NCBI RefSeq assembly: GCF_900101625.1
Contig: NZ_FMYZ01000022.1
Coordinates: forward strand, 1 to 64,000
Direction of reading: 5' to 3'
DNA length: 64,000 bases
Source of the DNA: Cupriavidus sp. YR651
GTDB taxonomy: Bacteria; Pseudomonadota; Gammaproteobacteria; Burkholderiales; Burkholderiaceae
This document shows positions 17,609 through 27,192 of this stretch, piece after piece. Every line of letters starts with the position of its first letter. The first letter of the stretch is position 1. A program made the position numbers and the translations under genes. The notes below the pieces were generated by a model. It was not told the origin of the DNA. It ran no database searches and worked only from the letters and a program-made list of their open reading frames with translations.

Positions 17609-18490
17609 ATGATGACCCAGACAGACAGCAAACAACCGACGCCAGATCCAGCCGAGCGCAAGGCGTTTTTTCCTTCCCCTTACTCGCTCTCGCAATTCAC
17701 ATCGCCAAAGTCAGACCTCTCTGATGCCGACTATCCGGATGCTTATCAGGGGGGGCGCTGGAAAGTACTACTCGTCGCTGCAGATGAGCGCTATCTGCTG
17801 ACCGGTAACGGCACCTTCTTTTCTACTGGCAACCATCCGATCGAAACACTCCTGCCCATGTATCACATGGACCGCGCAGGCTTCGAGTTCGACATTGCCA
17901 CTGTATCGGGCAATCCGACCAAGTTCGAATGGTGGGCGTTCCCCTCTGAAGACGACGAGGTAAAGGCCTTCTACGCAAAGTACGAGCAAAAATTCCAGCA
18001 GCCACTCAAGCTTGCTGACGTGGTGAATTCCCTGGACAAGGATGCAAACTATATTGCCGTTTTCGTCCCTGGGGGGCATGGTGCCTTGATGGGGCTACCC
18101 TTCAGCACGGACATGAAGGCAACCCTGCAGTGGGCGATGCAAAACGACAGGTTCATCATCACGCTGTGTCACGGGCCTGCCGCCTTACTTTCCGCCGGCG
18201 TCGACGAACCCGACGGGGGAGATCTTTTTCGCGGCTATCGCATCTGCGCATTCCCGGATGCGATGGACAAGCAGACACCCGATATTGGCTATATGCCCGG
18301 TCCATTGCGCTGGTTCTTCGGCGAAAAACTTGCTGCCATGGGAGTCGAGATCGTCAACACTAAGATTGACGGAAGCACGTATCGGGACCGGAAACTCCTC
18401 ACAGGTGACAGCCCCTTCGCGGGCAACAATCTCGGCAAACTGGCCGCGCGCGCGTTACTGGACGAAGTGCAGAAAACAGGTGGACGCTAG
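17609..18490 (+). CDS. hchA: Protein/nucleic acid deglycase, Hsp31 (DJ-1/PfpI family)
   Basis: 293 residues, near the E. coli HchA length of 283. The nucleophile Cys is in ITLCHGPAALLSAG around residue 188, the acidic partner is in GNHPIETLLPMYHMD and the metal or catalytic His residues are present. HchA repairs glyoxal- and methylglyoxal-damaged proteins and acts as a stress holding chaperone. The motif FPGGHG is present as VFVPGGHGALMG. It is a single gene with its own AGAAGGAAG ribosome site; a GC hairpin follows. Confidence 0.93.
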   Translation: MMTQTDSKQPTPDPAERKAFFPSPYSLSQFTSPKSDLSDADYPDAYQGGRWKVLLVAADERYLLTGNGTFFSTGNHPIETLLPMYHMDRAGFEFDIATVSGNPTKFEWWAFPSEDDEVKAFYAKYEQKFQQPLKLADVVNSLDKDANYIAVFVPGGHGALMGLPFSTDMKATLQWAMQNDRFIITLCHGPAALLSAGVDEPDGGDLFRGYRICAFPDAMDKQTPDIGYMPGPLRWFFGEKLAAMGVEIVNTKIDGSTYRDRKLLTGDSPFAGNNLGKLAARALLDEVQKTGGR

Positions 18491-18834
18491 TTCTTCCACC
18501 ACCAGAGACATTATCTTCTCGGGCGGCTTGAATTAGCACTGCCTCCTAGACATTAGTTTGCCACTTGCCGCGGCGCGGGATGCTTCAATCAATCCGCGCC
18601 GCGCAATTTTCCGATGAAATCAGAATGATAATATTCGGTTGCATCGACACTGTCCGGGGGAGATCAATTGGACGACGAAGCCAGTGCTGAGCGAACCCGC
18701 AGCTTGGCGGCTGACACTTGACCAGGATCATGCAAGGGATCGTCCAGCGTCGCTGCACTTTGTCAGTCGTAGTCCGGCTTGCGCCCGACTTATCTTGATG
18801 GGCAGGTATCGAAGCCATCTTCGCCCCCTCTGCC
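18491..18834. other. Intergenic region between hchA and the YitT-like gene
   Basis: About 340 bases. It holds the hairpin at 18570-18606 and presumably the promoter of the downstream membrane protein gene. No protein of known type reads through it on either strand. Confidence 0.4.
18570..18606 (+). terminator. Candidate terminator after hchA
   Basis: GCGGCGCGG pairs perfectly with CCGCGCCGC over a 15-base loop and is followed within a few bases by TTTT. The loop is large and the T-run short, so termination is plausible but not strong. Confidence 0.45.
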
Positions 18835-19440
18835 ATGAAGCCTGCAATCGCCCAACACACCCCCATAGAGAACTTGCAGGCACTGCTGATAGGCACACTG
18901 CTTGTCGCACTGGCGGTATCCATGTTCAAGCAGGCAGGTTTGCTTTCGGGCGGTACGGCTGGTCTGGCATTCCTTGCCCATTACCTCGGCGGCATGCCGT
19001 TCAGCGTAGCGTTCTTCGTCTTCAACCTGCCCTTCTACTGGCTTGCGTGGAAATTCATGGGCGCGACGTTCACTTTCCGGACGTTCGTGGCCGTGTTGTT
19101 GTTCTCAGTGGAAGCCGACTTGCTGCCACGCTGCCTCAGCTTCGCCACGCTCGATCCCACGCTTGCTGCAATACTTGGAGGCGTACTATTGGGTAACGGA
19201 TTCCTGATTCTGTTTCGGCACAAGGCGAGCCTCGGCGGTGTCGGCATCCTTGCTCTCGTGCTTCAGGAACGGCACAACTGGCGTGCCGGCCATATCCAGA
19301 TGGCGGTGGATGCAGCGATCGTCGGAGCGGCTCTCCTGACCGTTCCATGGCCGCGCGTCGCTCTCTCCATTCTCGGTGCCGTTGTCCTCAACTTTGTATT
19401 GGCAACCAACCACCGCCCGGGACGGTACGTGGTCCAGTGA
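18835..19440 (+). CDS. YitT family (DUF161) membrane protein
   Basis: 201 residues with five or six hydrophobic segments (about 16-36, 44-62, 68-90, 96-116, 150-190). The GLLSGGTAGLAFL segment in the second helix and the GNGFLILFRHKASLGGVGIL segment are characteristic of the YitT/YczE-like family of integral membrane proteins, whose function is unknown. Bacillus members are longer and have a cytoplasmic DUF2179 domain, which is absent here. It appears to be monocistronic. Confidence 0.82.
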   Translation: MKPAIAQHTPIENLQALLIGTLLVALAVSMFKQAGLLSGGTAGLAFLAHYLGGMPFSVAFFVFNLPFYWLAWKFMGATFTFRTFVAVLLFSVEADLLPRCLSFATLDPTLAAILGGVLLGNGFLILFRHKASLGGVGILALVLQERHNWRAGHIQMAVDAAIVGAALLTVPWPRVALSILGAVVLNFVLATNHRPGRYVVQ

Positions 19441-19634
19441 TCATTGCTGGCCGATTCTCTCCGTCAGCTGCGAGTGAGAACGATCCTCACCGTGCTGCTC
19501 ACTTCTAAGCAGTCATTGCAAGTCTGGCTCCCTAGCGCCAAAGCCTTAACGGAACTCGTTTCAGAGAGTTCGAATGGCGGCGGATGCTTCCGGGAATGAT
19601 CCGGAGAGCAACTACCGGAGGTCAGGTACCGGCC

Positions 19635-19751
19635 ATGACGCGTCGCGGCCCGGCGACGGACCAGCAGGACTACTTTACGCGCGAGGCAGCGGAGCAGGCG
19701 GCCATTCATTACGGGAAGCAGGCAATCGACGTGCTTCTCGAACTTGGCTAA
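19635..19751 (+). CDS. Small hypothetical protein, 38 residues
   Basis: A short ORF that reads MTRRGPATDQQDYFTREAAE and ends AIHYGKQAIDVLLELG. The composition is protein-like (an amphipathic Ala/Glu-rich helix) and unlike the shadow frames around it. GGAGGT lies 12 bases before the ATG, somewhat far. I do not recognise the family. It could be a complete small protein or the tail of a longer, decayed gene. Confidence 0.4.
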   Translation: MTRRGPATDQQDYFTREAAEQAAIHYGKQAIDVLLELG

Positions 19752-19836
19752 CCGCGTTGCTCACGCCTCCAGGCATCTTCGTGAGTTGGCTTGATCCCGG
19801 CACTGTGCGCGCGGTAACCGGGGAGCAAACGCCGAA

Positions 19837-20118
19837 CTACCCTGCGGCTGCGTGGGACGCCTGCGCTGCTCGGCGCCGTGCAGCATTCGAGGCCGCTTCC
19901 GTAGCCGTATTGATACTGTTCTCGGCTACTTCCAAGGCTTGCTTTGCCGTCAACTGCATCGACTCATAAAGCGTAGTGGTCGCCTTTACAGCCTCCTGCC
20001 AGGCAGCCAGCGGTGACTTCGAGTCTGAGGCCGCTCCGTTCACCACGCCTTCAATGAGGCTCTGTAACTGGTCCTTGCCAATCGAGTACTGGACTTCGGG
20101 TAAGCCCCCATCAGCCAC
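19837..20118 (-). pseudogene. Truncated phasin family protein, N-terminus replaced by IS end
   Basis: The 93 codons open in the end of the adjacent transposase remnant, then continue with VQYSIGKDQLQSLIEG, AWQEAVKATTTLYESMQLTA and KQALEVAENSINTATEAASN, closing with a basic Ala-rich tail. That C-terminal pattern is typical of the phasin family (polyhydroxyalkanoate granule-surface proteins, usually about 180-190 residues). About half of the protein is missing. The first few codons come from the IS, so the present ATG is not the native one. It may still be transcribed from the IS side but is likely non-functional. Confidence 0.65.
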
Positions 20119-20275
20119 TTCGAAGGAGCTGGCCCGTGGCTTTCATGTGCACGAGTTCGAATGCCGTCTATCAGGATGCTCGCGCAGCGAGTAGCTTTGA
20201 AGCCAAGCATCTGTTGGACGATGCGCTTGATCACCCGATGGTCCTGCTCAACGAGCACGCAGCGAGGGGAACGAC
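20111..20275 (-). mobile_element. IS6-family transposase C-terminal remnant, frameshifted
   Basis: The bottom strand reads LVEQDHRVIKRIVQQMLGFK and ASILIDGI, the hallmark end of IS6/IS26-type DDE transposases. After a one-base shift it continues ELVHMKATGQLLRSG and stops. Only about 50 of some 230 codons remain, with the catalytic triad lost. It sits exactly between the phasin fragment and exbB, so an IS-mediated deletion is the simplest cause of both losses. The inverted repeat was not identified. Confidence 0.7.
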
Positions 20276-20277
20276 GC

Positions 20278-21006
20278 TCAGTTCTCGATGGCCATGCGCA
20301 TCGATGCGCCGTCGAAGCCGGCCGCGGTAGTCGGGCGCAAGCGGTCTCCGGTCATGAAGTAGGCGTGCAGATCGTGCGCAAAGCGGTTGAGCTTGCTGAT
20401 GACGCCCTTGTTGCTGCGGCTCAGCGCGTTGAAGCCGAGCACGGCCGGGACAGCCACGGCCAGGCCGAAGGCGGTCATGATCAGTGCCTCACCCACGGGG
20501 CCGGCCACCTTGTCGATGGTCGGCACTCCCGACGCGCCGATACCGAGCAGTGCGTGATAGATGCCCCACACCGTACCGAAGAGACCGACGAACGGCGCGG
20601 TCGAACCAATCGATGCCAGCACAGCCAAGCCCGATTGCATGCGCGCCACGGCTTCGTCAATCGCGCACTTGAGCGAGCGGGTCAGCCAGTCAGACATATC
20701 GAGGACAGCGTGCAACGAGGGATCGCCGGCGCGATGGAATTGGGCGGCTTCGCGGCCTGTGACGGCCAGCGTGCGGAACGGGTTGGCATCGCGGGCGCCA
20801 AGCGTATCGAGTGCGTGATCGAAGTCGTCCGAGTACCAGAAGCGCCTTTCCGCGCCATTTGCCATCTTCCTGAGGCGAACGAGATCCCACGCCTTGGTGA
20901 GAATCACTATCCACGAAAGCAGTGACATGATCAGCAGAATGACGGCGGTCGCACGCATGACGAGATCGCCTTGCGACCAGAGGTGGGAGAGTCCGAGTTC
21001 CTGCAT
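20278..21006 (-). CDS. exbB: Biopolymer transport protein ExbB
   Basis: 242 residues with three membrane segments (about 17-37, 130-152, 163-185), the MotA/TolQ/ExbB topology. The conserved SIGSTAPFVGLFGTVWGI segment and GEALIMTAFGLAVAVPAVL are present. ExbB and ExbD form the inner-membrane proton channel that powers TonB. exbD should follow, but the coding end here runs directly into an IS6-like remnant and no exbD is seen. It is downstream of a truncated tonB. AGGAAC lies before the ATG at 21006. Confidence 0.9.
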   Translation of the reverse strand: MQELGLSHLWSQGDLVMRATAVILLIMSLLSWIVILTKAWDLVRLRKMANGAERRFWYSDDFDHALDTLGARDANPFRTLAVTGREAAQFHRAGDPSLHAVLDMSDWLTRSLKCAIDEAVARMQSGLAVLASIGSTAPFVGLFGTVWGIYHALLGIGASGVPTIDKVAGPVGEALIMTAFGLAVAVPAVLGFNALSRSNKGVISKLNRFAHDLHAYFMTGDRLRPTTAAGFDGASMRMAIEN

Positions 21007-21056
21007 GATGGTTCCTGAAAGTCAGTGTTTGGAGGTTTCAGAAAGACTCCGGGAAA

Positions 21057-21644
21057 TCAGTTCAATTCGAAGTCGATTGGCTGCTGGGCGGTCGCCGCCA
21101 CGGGGCGACCGCTCTCCATATAAGGCTTACAGCGCATTGCCTGCAAGGCATTGATCGCCGCCGTATCAAGGCGCGTCGATCCGCTCGACGTCGCCACGGC
21201 TGTCTTGATCACGCGGCCGCTCTCATCAGTCGTCAGACTCACCACCGCTTTACCGGTTTCACCCATGCGGCGCGAGCGAGTCGGATAAGTGACTTTTGGC
21301 GGCGAGCACCCGATCTCGCCGATCCCTACGACGCGCGGCGCGGCGTTTGCCGGCGTGGATGCCGCGGGCGACTCCGGTGCCTGGTCTGGCAGGGCCGGCT
21401 GTGCCGACGGTGCCGGCGGCGCCTCGATCGCATTCGGCGTCGGCGGCAGCGTCGCGACGGATGTCGGGGTCGGTTTCTGATGATGCGGTGTCAGATGTGG
21501 CGTCACTACCTTGACCTGCGATGGCGGCGTCTGCGGTTCAAACTTGCGCGGTTTGGGCGTAGGCGGTTGCTGTGGGGGCTCCATCGGCATGAGTCGGGCA
21601 ATGATCTCGGGAGCGATGACGGCCTCGGTCTTCTGAGAGCGCCC
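21057..21644 (-). pseudogene. tonB: TonB lacking its N-terminal membrane anchor
   Basis: The Pro-rich periplasmic spacer (QQPPTPKPRKFEPQTPPSQV and later HQKPTPTSVATLPPTP) and the C-terminal TonB domain (VTYPTRSRRMGETGKAVVSL and INALQAMRCKPYMESGRPVA) are intact. The frame is open upstream to about 21669 but has no hydrophobic anchor, and the in-frame sequence from 21645 on is the end of the lipoprotein gene. TonB must span the inner membrane to work with ExbB/ExbD, so this is most likely a 5'-truncated gene. ATG at 21590 is the only clear start, without a convincing ribosome site. It could be a soluble TonB-like protein if still made. Confidence 0.7.
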
Positions 21645-21646
21645 GC

Positions 21647-22018
21647 TCAGGGAGGCAATACGGTCAGGCCCGAAGCACCACTAGAGGTTGTCCTCCGCTG
21701 GCTCCTGAGAATATCGTTTTCGTCGAACTCGAACAGAACTGTCGACGACCGGATCTCGCCTCCGGAAAATAACGGGCCAATGAACGGAATAAAACTCTCA
21801 GGATGTGGCTTGGAGGTCGCAAACGAATAGATCAGTATTGCGGACCCGTTGCTTAACGTCGCCTGGGATGTGGGAGTCCCAAGCTGCCCGGTCACGTCGC
21901 CAAGGGTGGAGAAACCCGGGATGAAATTCGCCAATTGCTCCGGCTTGACGTCAACGCCCGTCGATACGCAGGCAACCATCAGGCCGCACACCGCAATCAT
22001 TACGTAAACCCGGTTCAT
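21647..22018 (-). CDS. Small lipoprotein, SmpA/OmlA-like
   Basis: 123 residues. A hydrophobic signal ends in LMVAC, a plausible lipobox with Cys at about residue 17, so the mature protein would be lipid-anchored. The body has GFSTLGDVTGQLGTPTSQATL and IYSFATSK, which resemble the helix-hairpin and SSxxG-type strand of SmpA/BamE-like folds, and ends FEFDENDILRSQRRTTS. These proteins support outer-membrane assembly in some cases; the function here is unproven. Its stop abuts the truncated tonB. Confidence 0.7.
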   Translation of the reverse strand: MNRVYVMIAVCGLMVACVSTGVDVKPEQLANFIPGFSTLGDVTGQLGTPTSQATLSNGSAILIYSFATSKPHPESFIPFIGPLFSGGEIRSSTVLFEFDENDILRSQRRTTSSGASGLTVLPP

Positions 22019-22396
22019 GTCGTCACCGCCCCGCTTCCTGCGCCGTGACTGAAAACGTGCTAGTCGCCGTGGCGCGAGTCTGGCTGGGCAATGCGCCCAG
22101 CACACCCTGTACATGAAGGATAGAACTTTGCCGCGCGGCCAGAATTGGAGACCTGTTGGCACGCCTATCGCTCTCCTCGCCCCCGAGCCCTTGCGGTAGC
22201 CGAGCCTTCTCGGCCAGCGGAGCGTGTCAGACCAAACTTCCACATCGGCATGTGGATTCCGCTGTGTCATGTCTTGGCGACCCCCGAACAGTGACGTTCG
22301 TTTCGCCTAGTGGCGTATCGGATGCCGATCGACGTGGCCTTGCACATGGGCGGGTCATGCCCGATTTGGCGCTTGGTAATCATGGCGAAGTGATTC
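22019..22396. other. Intergenic region upstream of the lipoprotein
   Basis: About 380 bases with no gene I can support. Open frames on the plus strand lack family similarity. The region ends in the LysR tail fragment and is probably decayed sequence plus the lipoprotein promoter. Confidence 0.35.
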
Positions 22397-22465
22397 GCTC
22401 ATCTGGCACCGGCAAAGGCCCGCGTCTTCGTCGATTTTTTTGCCGCGCGCTTCGGCAATCCATGA
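22397..22465 (+). pseudogene. C-terminal tail of a LysR-type regulator
   Basis: 22 codons read AHLAPAKARVFVDFFAARFG then NP and stop. This is the standard ending of many proteobacterial LysR regulators (HL.PK.R.FVDFL..RF). The frame is closed by a stop immediately upstream, and no other part of a LysR protein is visible. It is another relic in the 19.4-22.5 kb decayed zone. Confidence 0.6.
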
Positions 22466-22594
22466 CCCTGGCAATGCGAAGGAGCACAGATCGACATGCC
22501 TACCTATGAAGAAGCACGCTTGGCGGCCATCGCAGTCAGGCTGGCGCTATCCTCAGGCACGAGCTGCGGCAATCCTGAGTCTGTCGCGACTGCC

Positions 22595-24037
22595 CTATGC
22601 ATCGGGATCGCCTCCACCGCGCTTCGCGCTCTCGCCGCCCCCGACCTCCCATCCGCCGCCTGCCGCCGCAAATATGCGCACCAGCCCGACGCGCAGGCTG
22701 GCGTCCGACGCCGCCTGCTCCGATTCGGCATTGAGCAGGTCACGCTCGGCCACCAGCACGTCCAGCAGCCCGACGTAGCCGAAGCGATACTGTGTGCGCG
22801 CCAGTTCGGCCGCGCGCCGGGTCTGCTCGACACCTGCCGCCAGTGAAGCGTTGCGCGACTGTTCGTTCAGGTACGCCGACATCGCACTTTCCATGTCTTC
22901 CAGCGCATCGAGCACGGCCTGCTGATAGCTGAGGAATGCCTGTGCCTGGCGCGCGTCGGCAGCGTCGATCTGCGAGCGGATGCGGCCGAAATTGAGCACC
23001 GGCTGCACGAGACCCACGCCGATTCCCCAAGGCGTCGACGAAAACGGCGTGGCGTTCTGCACCCCGAACAGCGCAGTTAGCGAGATGTTCGGGAACAGTT
23101 CCGCCACCGCAGCCTTGCGCGCTGAGATCGACGCCGCCAATCGCCGCTCTGCCGCCCTGACATCGGGTCGCGTGGCAATCACCGCAGCCGGCGCCGACAC
23201 AACGATGCGCGCATCGAGCGCAGGCTGCGATGCGGGCGCCACCGCCTGCGGCAGCGTACCGGGTGCGCGGCCAAGCAGCGTCGACAGTCGGTTGGCCGCG
23301 GCGTCCCTCGAAGCGCGCAAGCTAGGCACGCGCGCTTCCGTCGCTGACGTCTGCGCCGCCGCGCGCTGGACGTCGAAATTGCTCACCAGTGCGCCGCGTT
23401 GCTGCGCCTCCACAAGTTTCAGCGTCTTGCGCTGCGTGTCGAGGTTTCCCGTCGTCAGCGCGATCTGCCGATCGAGATTGCGCAACTCGAAATAGGTACG
23501 CGCCACCTCCGAAAGCAGCGCCACGCGTACGGCCTGCTCGCTGGCCTGCGTCGACTGCAGGATGGCCGCCGCCTGGGCCGTACGGGCCTGGTTTCGGCCA
23601 AACAGGTCCACCTCCCAGGCTGCCGACAGCGCCGCCTGGTTCACCGTAACCGATCTGTCGTTGGTCAGCAGGCCCCGGTTGCCGCGCTCGCTGCTCGCCA
23701 CGGCATTCACCTGCGGCGCCAGCGCGGACTGCGCCTCCAGGCGTACCGCCCGCGCCTCCTCCACCCGGGCCCGTGCAATGGCCAGCGACTTGTTTCCTGC
23801 GAGTGCCTCGCCGATGAGCGCATCGAGCGCCGGATCGCGGAAATGCGTCCACCATTGCTGGTCGGTCTTCGTCTCGTCGTTGCTGACGATCAGCTCCGCA
23901 TGTTCCGGCGTGGGTGTCAACGTCTGCCAGCGCGGCGCGAACGCCACGCCGGATTCCTGCGGCCCTACGGGGTGGGTGCAGCCGGCCACCGCGACAGCGG
24001 CCAGTACGAAAGCGGCCAGTCGCTCAAGCTTCAACAT
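22595..24037 (-). CDS. RND efflux outer-membrane lipoprotein, NodT/OprM family
   Basis: 480 residues, the normal length. A lipoprotein signal ends AVAVAGC and is followed by the TolC-type repeat pair: helical barrel segments such as NKSLAIARARVEEARAVRL and YQQAVLDALEDMESAMSAYL, and the WEVDLFGRNQ turn. It is the outer-membrane exit duct of the tripartite pump. Its start overlaps the end of the RND gene by 14 bases. The C-terminal tail, rich in Gly, is longer than usual. Confidence 0.92.
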   Translation of the reverse strand: MLKLERLAAFVLAAVAVAGCTHPVGPQESGVAFAPRWQTLTPTPEHAELIVSNDETKTDQQWWTHFRDPALDALIGEALAGNKSLAIARARVEEARAVRLEAQSALAPQVNAVASSERGNRGLLTNDRSVTVNQAALSAAWEVDLFGRNQARTAQAAAILQSTQASEQAVRVALLSEVARTYFELRNLDRQIALTTGNLDTQRKTLKLVEAQQRGALVSNFDVQRAAAQTSATEARVPSLRASRDAAANRLSTLLGRAPGTLPQAVAPASQPALDARIVVSAPAAVIATRPDVRAAERRLAASISARKAAVAELFPNISLTALFGVQNATPFSSTPWGIGVGLVQPVLNFGRIRSQIDAADARQAQAFLSYQQAVLDALEDMESAMSAYLNEQSRNASLAAGVEQTRRAAELARTQYRFGYVGLLDVLVAERDLLNAESEQAASDASLRVGLVRIFAAAGGGWEVGGGESAKRGGGDPDA

Positions 24038-27000
24038 GTTGCCCCACCTTTTCCTTCCGCTTGATGCGCTTTTCGAGGTTCCGCATCAAGACATAGAAGA
24101 CCGGCGTCAGGAACAGCCCGAAGAACGTGACGCCGATCATGCCGAAGAACACGGCAATCCCCATGGCGTGGCGCATTTCCGCGCCGGCTCCGTGCGATAC
24201 CACCAGCGGCACCACGCCCATGATGAAGGCGATGGACGTCATCAGGATCGGGCGCAGGCGCAGGTTCGCAGACTCGATGGCGGCCGATAGCGTGCTCTTG
24301 CCATGCATTTCCAGCTCTCGCGCGAACTCGCATATCAGAATCGCGTTCTTGCACGCCAACCCGATCAGTACGAAGAACCCGATCTGCGTAAACAGGTTGT
24401 TCTCGCCCCTGGTCAGCCAGACACCCGCGATGGCCGAGAACAAGCACATCGGCACGATCAGGATGATCGCCAGCGGGACGAATGGGCTCTCGTACTGTGC
24501 GGTGAGCACCAGGAACACCAACAGCAGGCAGATCGGGAATATGATCAGCGCGGTGTTGCCGGCAAGGATCTGCTGATAGGCCAGTTCGGTCCATTCGAAA
24601 GCCATGTCAGCCGGCAGCGCTTCGTTCAGGATGCGCGTGATCGCCGCCTGCGCCTGTCCCGTCGAATAGCCGGGCGCCGGGCGTCCATTGATATCCGCCG
24701 AACGGTAGGCGTTGTAGCGCGAAGCGTTGTCCGGGCCGCTGGTGTCGCTCAGCGTCACGACTGCGCCCAGCGGAACCATCTTCCCTTCGACGTTGCGCAC
24801 TTTGAGCGCGAGGATATCCTCCCGCTTCGAGCGGTAATCGCGGTCGCCCTGCGCGATGACCTGGTAAGTACGACCGAACTTGTTGAAGTCGTTCACGTAG
24901 AGCGAGCCCAGGTAGATCTGCATGGTCTTGAACACATCGTCGACATCGACACCAAGCTGGGCGGCACGAGTACGGTCCACGTCGGCATAGAGTTGCGGAG
25001 TGGAGACGTTGTAGTTGGTGTACACGCCCGCCAGCTCGGGCGCCTGGCGCGCCTTGTCGAGGACCGTCTTCACAACCTTGCTCAGCGCCAGGTAACCGGC
25101 GTCACCGCGATCCTCGATCTGCAGCTTGAAGCCCCCGGTATTGCCGAGCCCCTGCACAGGCGGCGGCGGGAACACGGCAATGAACGCGTCGCGGATCGAC
25201 GCGAACTGCTGCTGCAGAGGCGCCGTCATGCCCGGACCGGAGGTCCCCAGCTTGTGCAGATCCTCGAAGGACTGTTCACCGAGGAACACGACGGCGGACG
25301 ATGCGCTGTTGATGAAGCCGTTCAGCGACAGGCCCGGCAACTGCACTGCGTTGCGCACGCCCGGCGTCTTCAGCGCGGCATCGGACATCTCCCGCACCAC
25401 GGCCTCCGTGCGGTCGAGCGTCGCGCCGTCGGGCAGCCGGATCAGGTTAACCAGGTACCCCTTGTCCTGGATGGGCACGAATCCGGCCGGCACCCTGACG
25501 AAACCGAGCACAGTCGCCGCCAGCAGCGCCGCATAGAGCACCATCGATCCACGCTTGTGCTGCAGCACCCGCTGCACACCTCGCCCATAGGACTCGCCGC
25601 CTGCGCCAAACGCACGGTTGAAGCGCGCGAAGAAGCCGCCGAGACATCTGTCCATCAGGCGCGTGAGGCCGTCCCTGGGCGCATCATGCGAGCGCAGCAG
25701 CAATGCCGCCAATGCTGGCGACAGCGTCAGCGAATTGAAGGCGGAGATTACCGTCGAGATGGCGATGGTCAGCGCGAACTGCCGATAGAACTGCCCGGTG
25801 AGGCCGCTGATGAATGCAATCGGGACGAACACCGCACACAGCACCAGCGCAATGGCGATGATCGGTCCGGTGACCTCCTGCATCGCCTTGATGGTGGCCT
25901 CGCGCGGTCGCAGCCCCGTGGCGATGTTCCGCTCGACGTTCTCCACCACGACGATCGCGTCGTCGACCACGATGCCGATTGCCAGCACCAGGCCGAACAA
26001 CGACAGCGCATTGATCGAGAAGCCGAAACCGAGCATCACCGCGAACGTACCGATTACCGATACGGGCACAGCCAGCAATGGGATGATCGCGGCACGCCAG
26101 CTCTGCAGGAAGAGGATCACCACCAGCACCACCAGCGCGATCGCTTCGAGCAGCGTATGAATCACTGCCTTGATCGAGTCGCGCACGAACGTGGTCGGGT
26201 CGTAGGCGATACGGTATTCCAGGCCACTCGGAAACCGCTTGTTCAGCTCCGCCATCTTGGCGCGGACGCTGTTCGAAATGTCGATGGCATTCGCGCCGGG
26301 GGTCTGGAAGATCACCAGCGCCAGCGCCTGCTTGTTGTCGAGCAGCGCGCGCAAGGCATACTCGCTCGCGCCCATTTCCACGCGCGCCACGTCCTTGAGG
26401 TAGGTCACCACGCCCGCTTCGCGCTTGACGATGATGTTCTCGAACTGATCGACGTCGGTCAGGCGGCCCTGCACGTTCACGGGCAACTGGATCTCGACAC
26501 TATCCTTGTACGGCGGTCCGCCGACGACGCCCGCGGCCACCTGGACGTTCTGCTTGCGGATCGCGGCCACCACCTCGTCAGGGTTCATGTTGCGTTCCGC
26601 GATCTTCTGCGGATTGAGCCACACACGCATCGCGTAGTTGCCCGAGCCGTACAGCTTGATCTGACCGATGCCGGGGATCTTCGCGAGTTCATCCTTGACG
26701 TTCAGCAGCGCGTAGTTGCGCAGATAAAGCATGTCGTATCGGTCCGACGGCGAGACCAGGTGCACAACCATCGTCAGGTCCGGCGAACTCTTGACGGTGC
26801 TGACGCCGAGTTGGCGGGTCACCTCAGGCAGGCGCGGCAGCGCCTCGTTGACGCGGTTTTGCACCAGTTGCGTCGCGAGGTCGGGATCGGTACCGAGCTT
26901 GAAGGTCACCGTCAGTGTCAGCACGCCATCGCTGGCAGCCTGCGACGACATGTACAGCATGTTTTCGACGCCGTTGATCTGCTCCTCGAGTGGCGTCGCC

Positions 27001-27188
27001 ACGGTTTCGGCAATGACCTTCGGATTGGCGCCGGGGAACTGCGCCCGCACGACCACCGATGGCGGCACCACCTCCGGGTATTCGGAGATCGGCAGCTGCG
27101 GAATCGCGATCAGGCCAGCCAGAAAAATGAGAATCGAGATGACCGCGGCGAAGTTCGGGCGGTCGACAAAGAACTTCGAGAGATTCAT
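24024..27188 (-). CDS. RND efflux pump inner-membrane transporter (HAE1, MexF/AcrB-like)
   Basis: 1054 residues, full length. It begins MNLSKFFVDRPNFAAVISIL, has the two sets of membrane helices and the large periplasmic loops, and the GIVVDDAIVVVENVERN segment with the two Asp residues of the proton relay in helix 4. It couples proton entry to drug export through the adjacent adaptor and outer-membrane protein. The MexF/BpeF branch often exports chloramphenicol, fluoroquinolones and trimethoprim, but the substrate here is not known. Gap to the adaptor gene is four bases. Confidence 0.95.
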   Translation of the reverse strand: MNLSKFFVDRPNFAAVISILIFLAGLIAIPQLPISEYPEVVPPSVVVRAQFPGANPKVIAETVATPLEEQINGVENMLYMSSQAASDGVLTLTVTFKLGTDPDLATQLVQNRVNEALPRLPEVTRQLGVSTVKSSPDLTMVVHLVSPSDRYDMLYLRNYALLNVKDELAKIPGIGQIKLYGSGNYAMRVWLNPQKIAERNMNPDEVVAAIRKQNVQVAAGVVGGPPYKDSVEIQLPVNVQGRLTDVDQFENIIVKREAGVVTYLKDVARVEMGASEYALRALLDNKQALALVIFQTPGANAIDISNSVRAKMAELNKRFPSGLEYRIAYDPTTFVRDSIKAVIHTLLEAIALVVLVVILFLQSWRAAIIPLLAVPVSVIGTFAVMLGFGFSINALSLFGLVLAIGIVVDDAIVVVENVERNIATGLRPREATIKAMQEVTGPIIAIALVLCAVFVPIAFISGLTGQFYRQFALTIAISTVISAFNSLTLSPALAALLLRSHDAPRDGLTRLMDRCLGGFFARFNRAFGAGGESYGRGVQRVLQHKRGSMVLYAALLAATVLGFVRVPAGFVPIQDKGYLVNLIRLPDGATLDRTEAVVREMSDAALKTPGVRNAVQLPGLSLNGFINSASSAVVFLGEQSFEDLHKLGTSGPGMTAPLQQQFASIRDAFIAVFPPPPVQGLGNTGGFKLQIEDRGDAGYLALSKVVKTVLDKARQAPELAGVYTNYNVSTPQLYADVDRTRAAQLGVDVDDVFKTMQIYLGSLYVNDFNKFGRTYQVIAQGDRDYRSKREDILALKVRNVEGKMVPLGAVVTLSDTSGPDNASRYNAYRSADINGRPAPGYSTGQAQAAITRILNEALPADMAFEWTELAYQQILAGNTALIIFPICLLLVFLVLTAQYESPFVPLAIILIVPMCLFSAIAGVWLTRGENNLFTQIGFFVLIGLACKNAILICEFARELEMHGKSTLSAAIESANLRLRPILMTSIAFIMGVVPLVVSHGAGAEMRHAMGIAVFFGMIGVTFFGLFLTPVFYVLMRNLEKRIKRKEKVGQHVEA

Positions 27189-27192
27189 GCCA

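Noticed and set aside
22496..22594. Short plus-strand frame starting MPTYEEARLAAIAVRLALSS
   Set aside because: It has AAGGAG upstream and protein-like composition, but runs into the efflux gene in antisense and has no known family.
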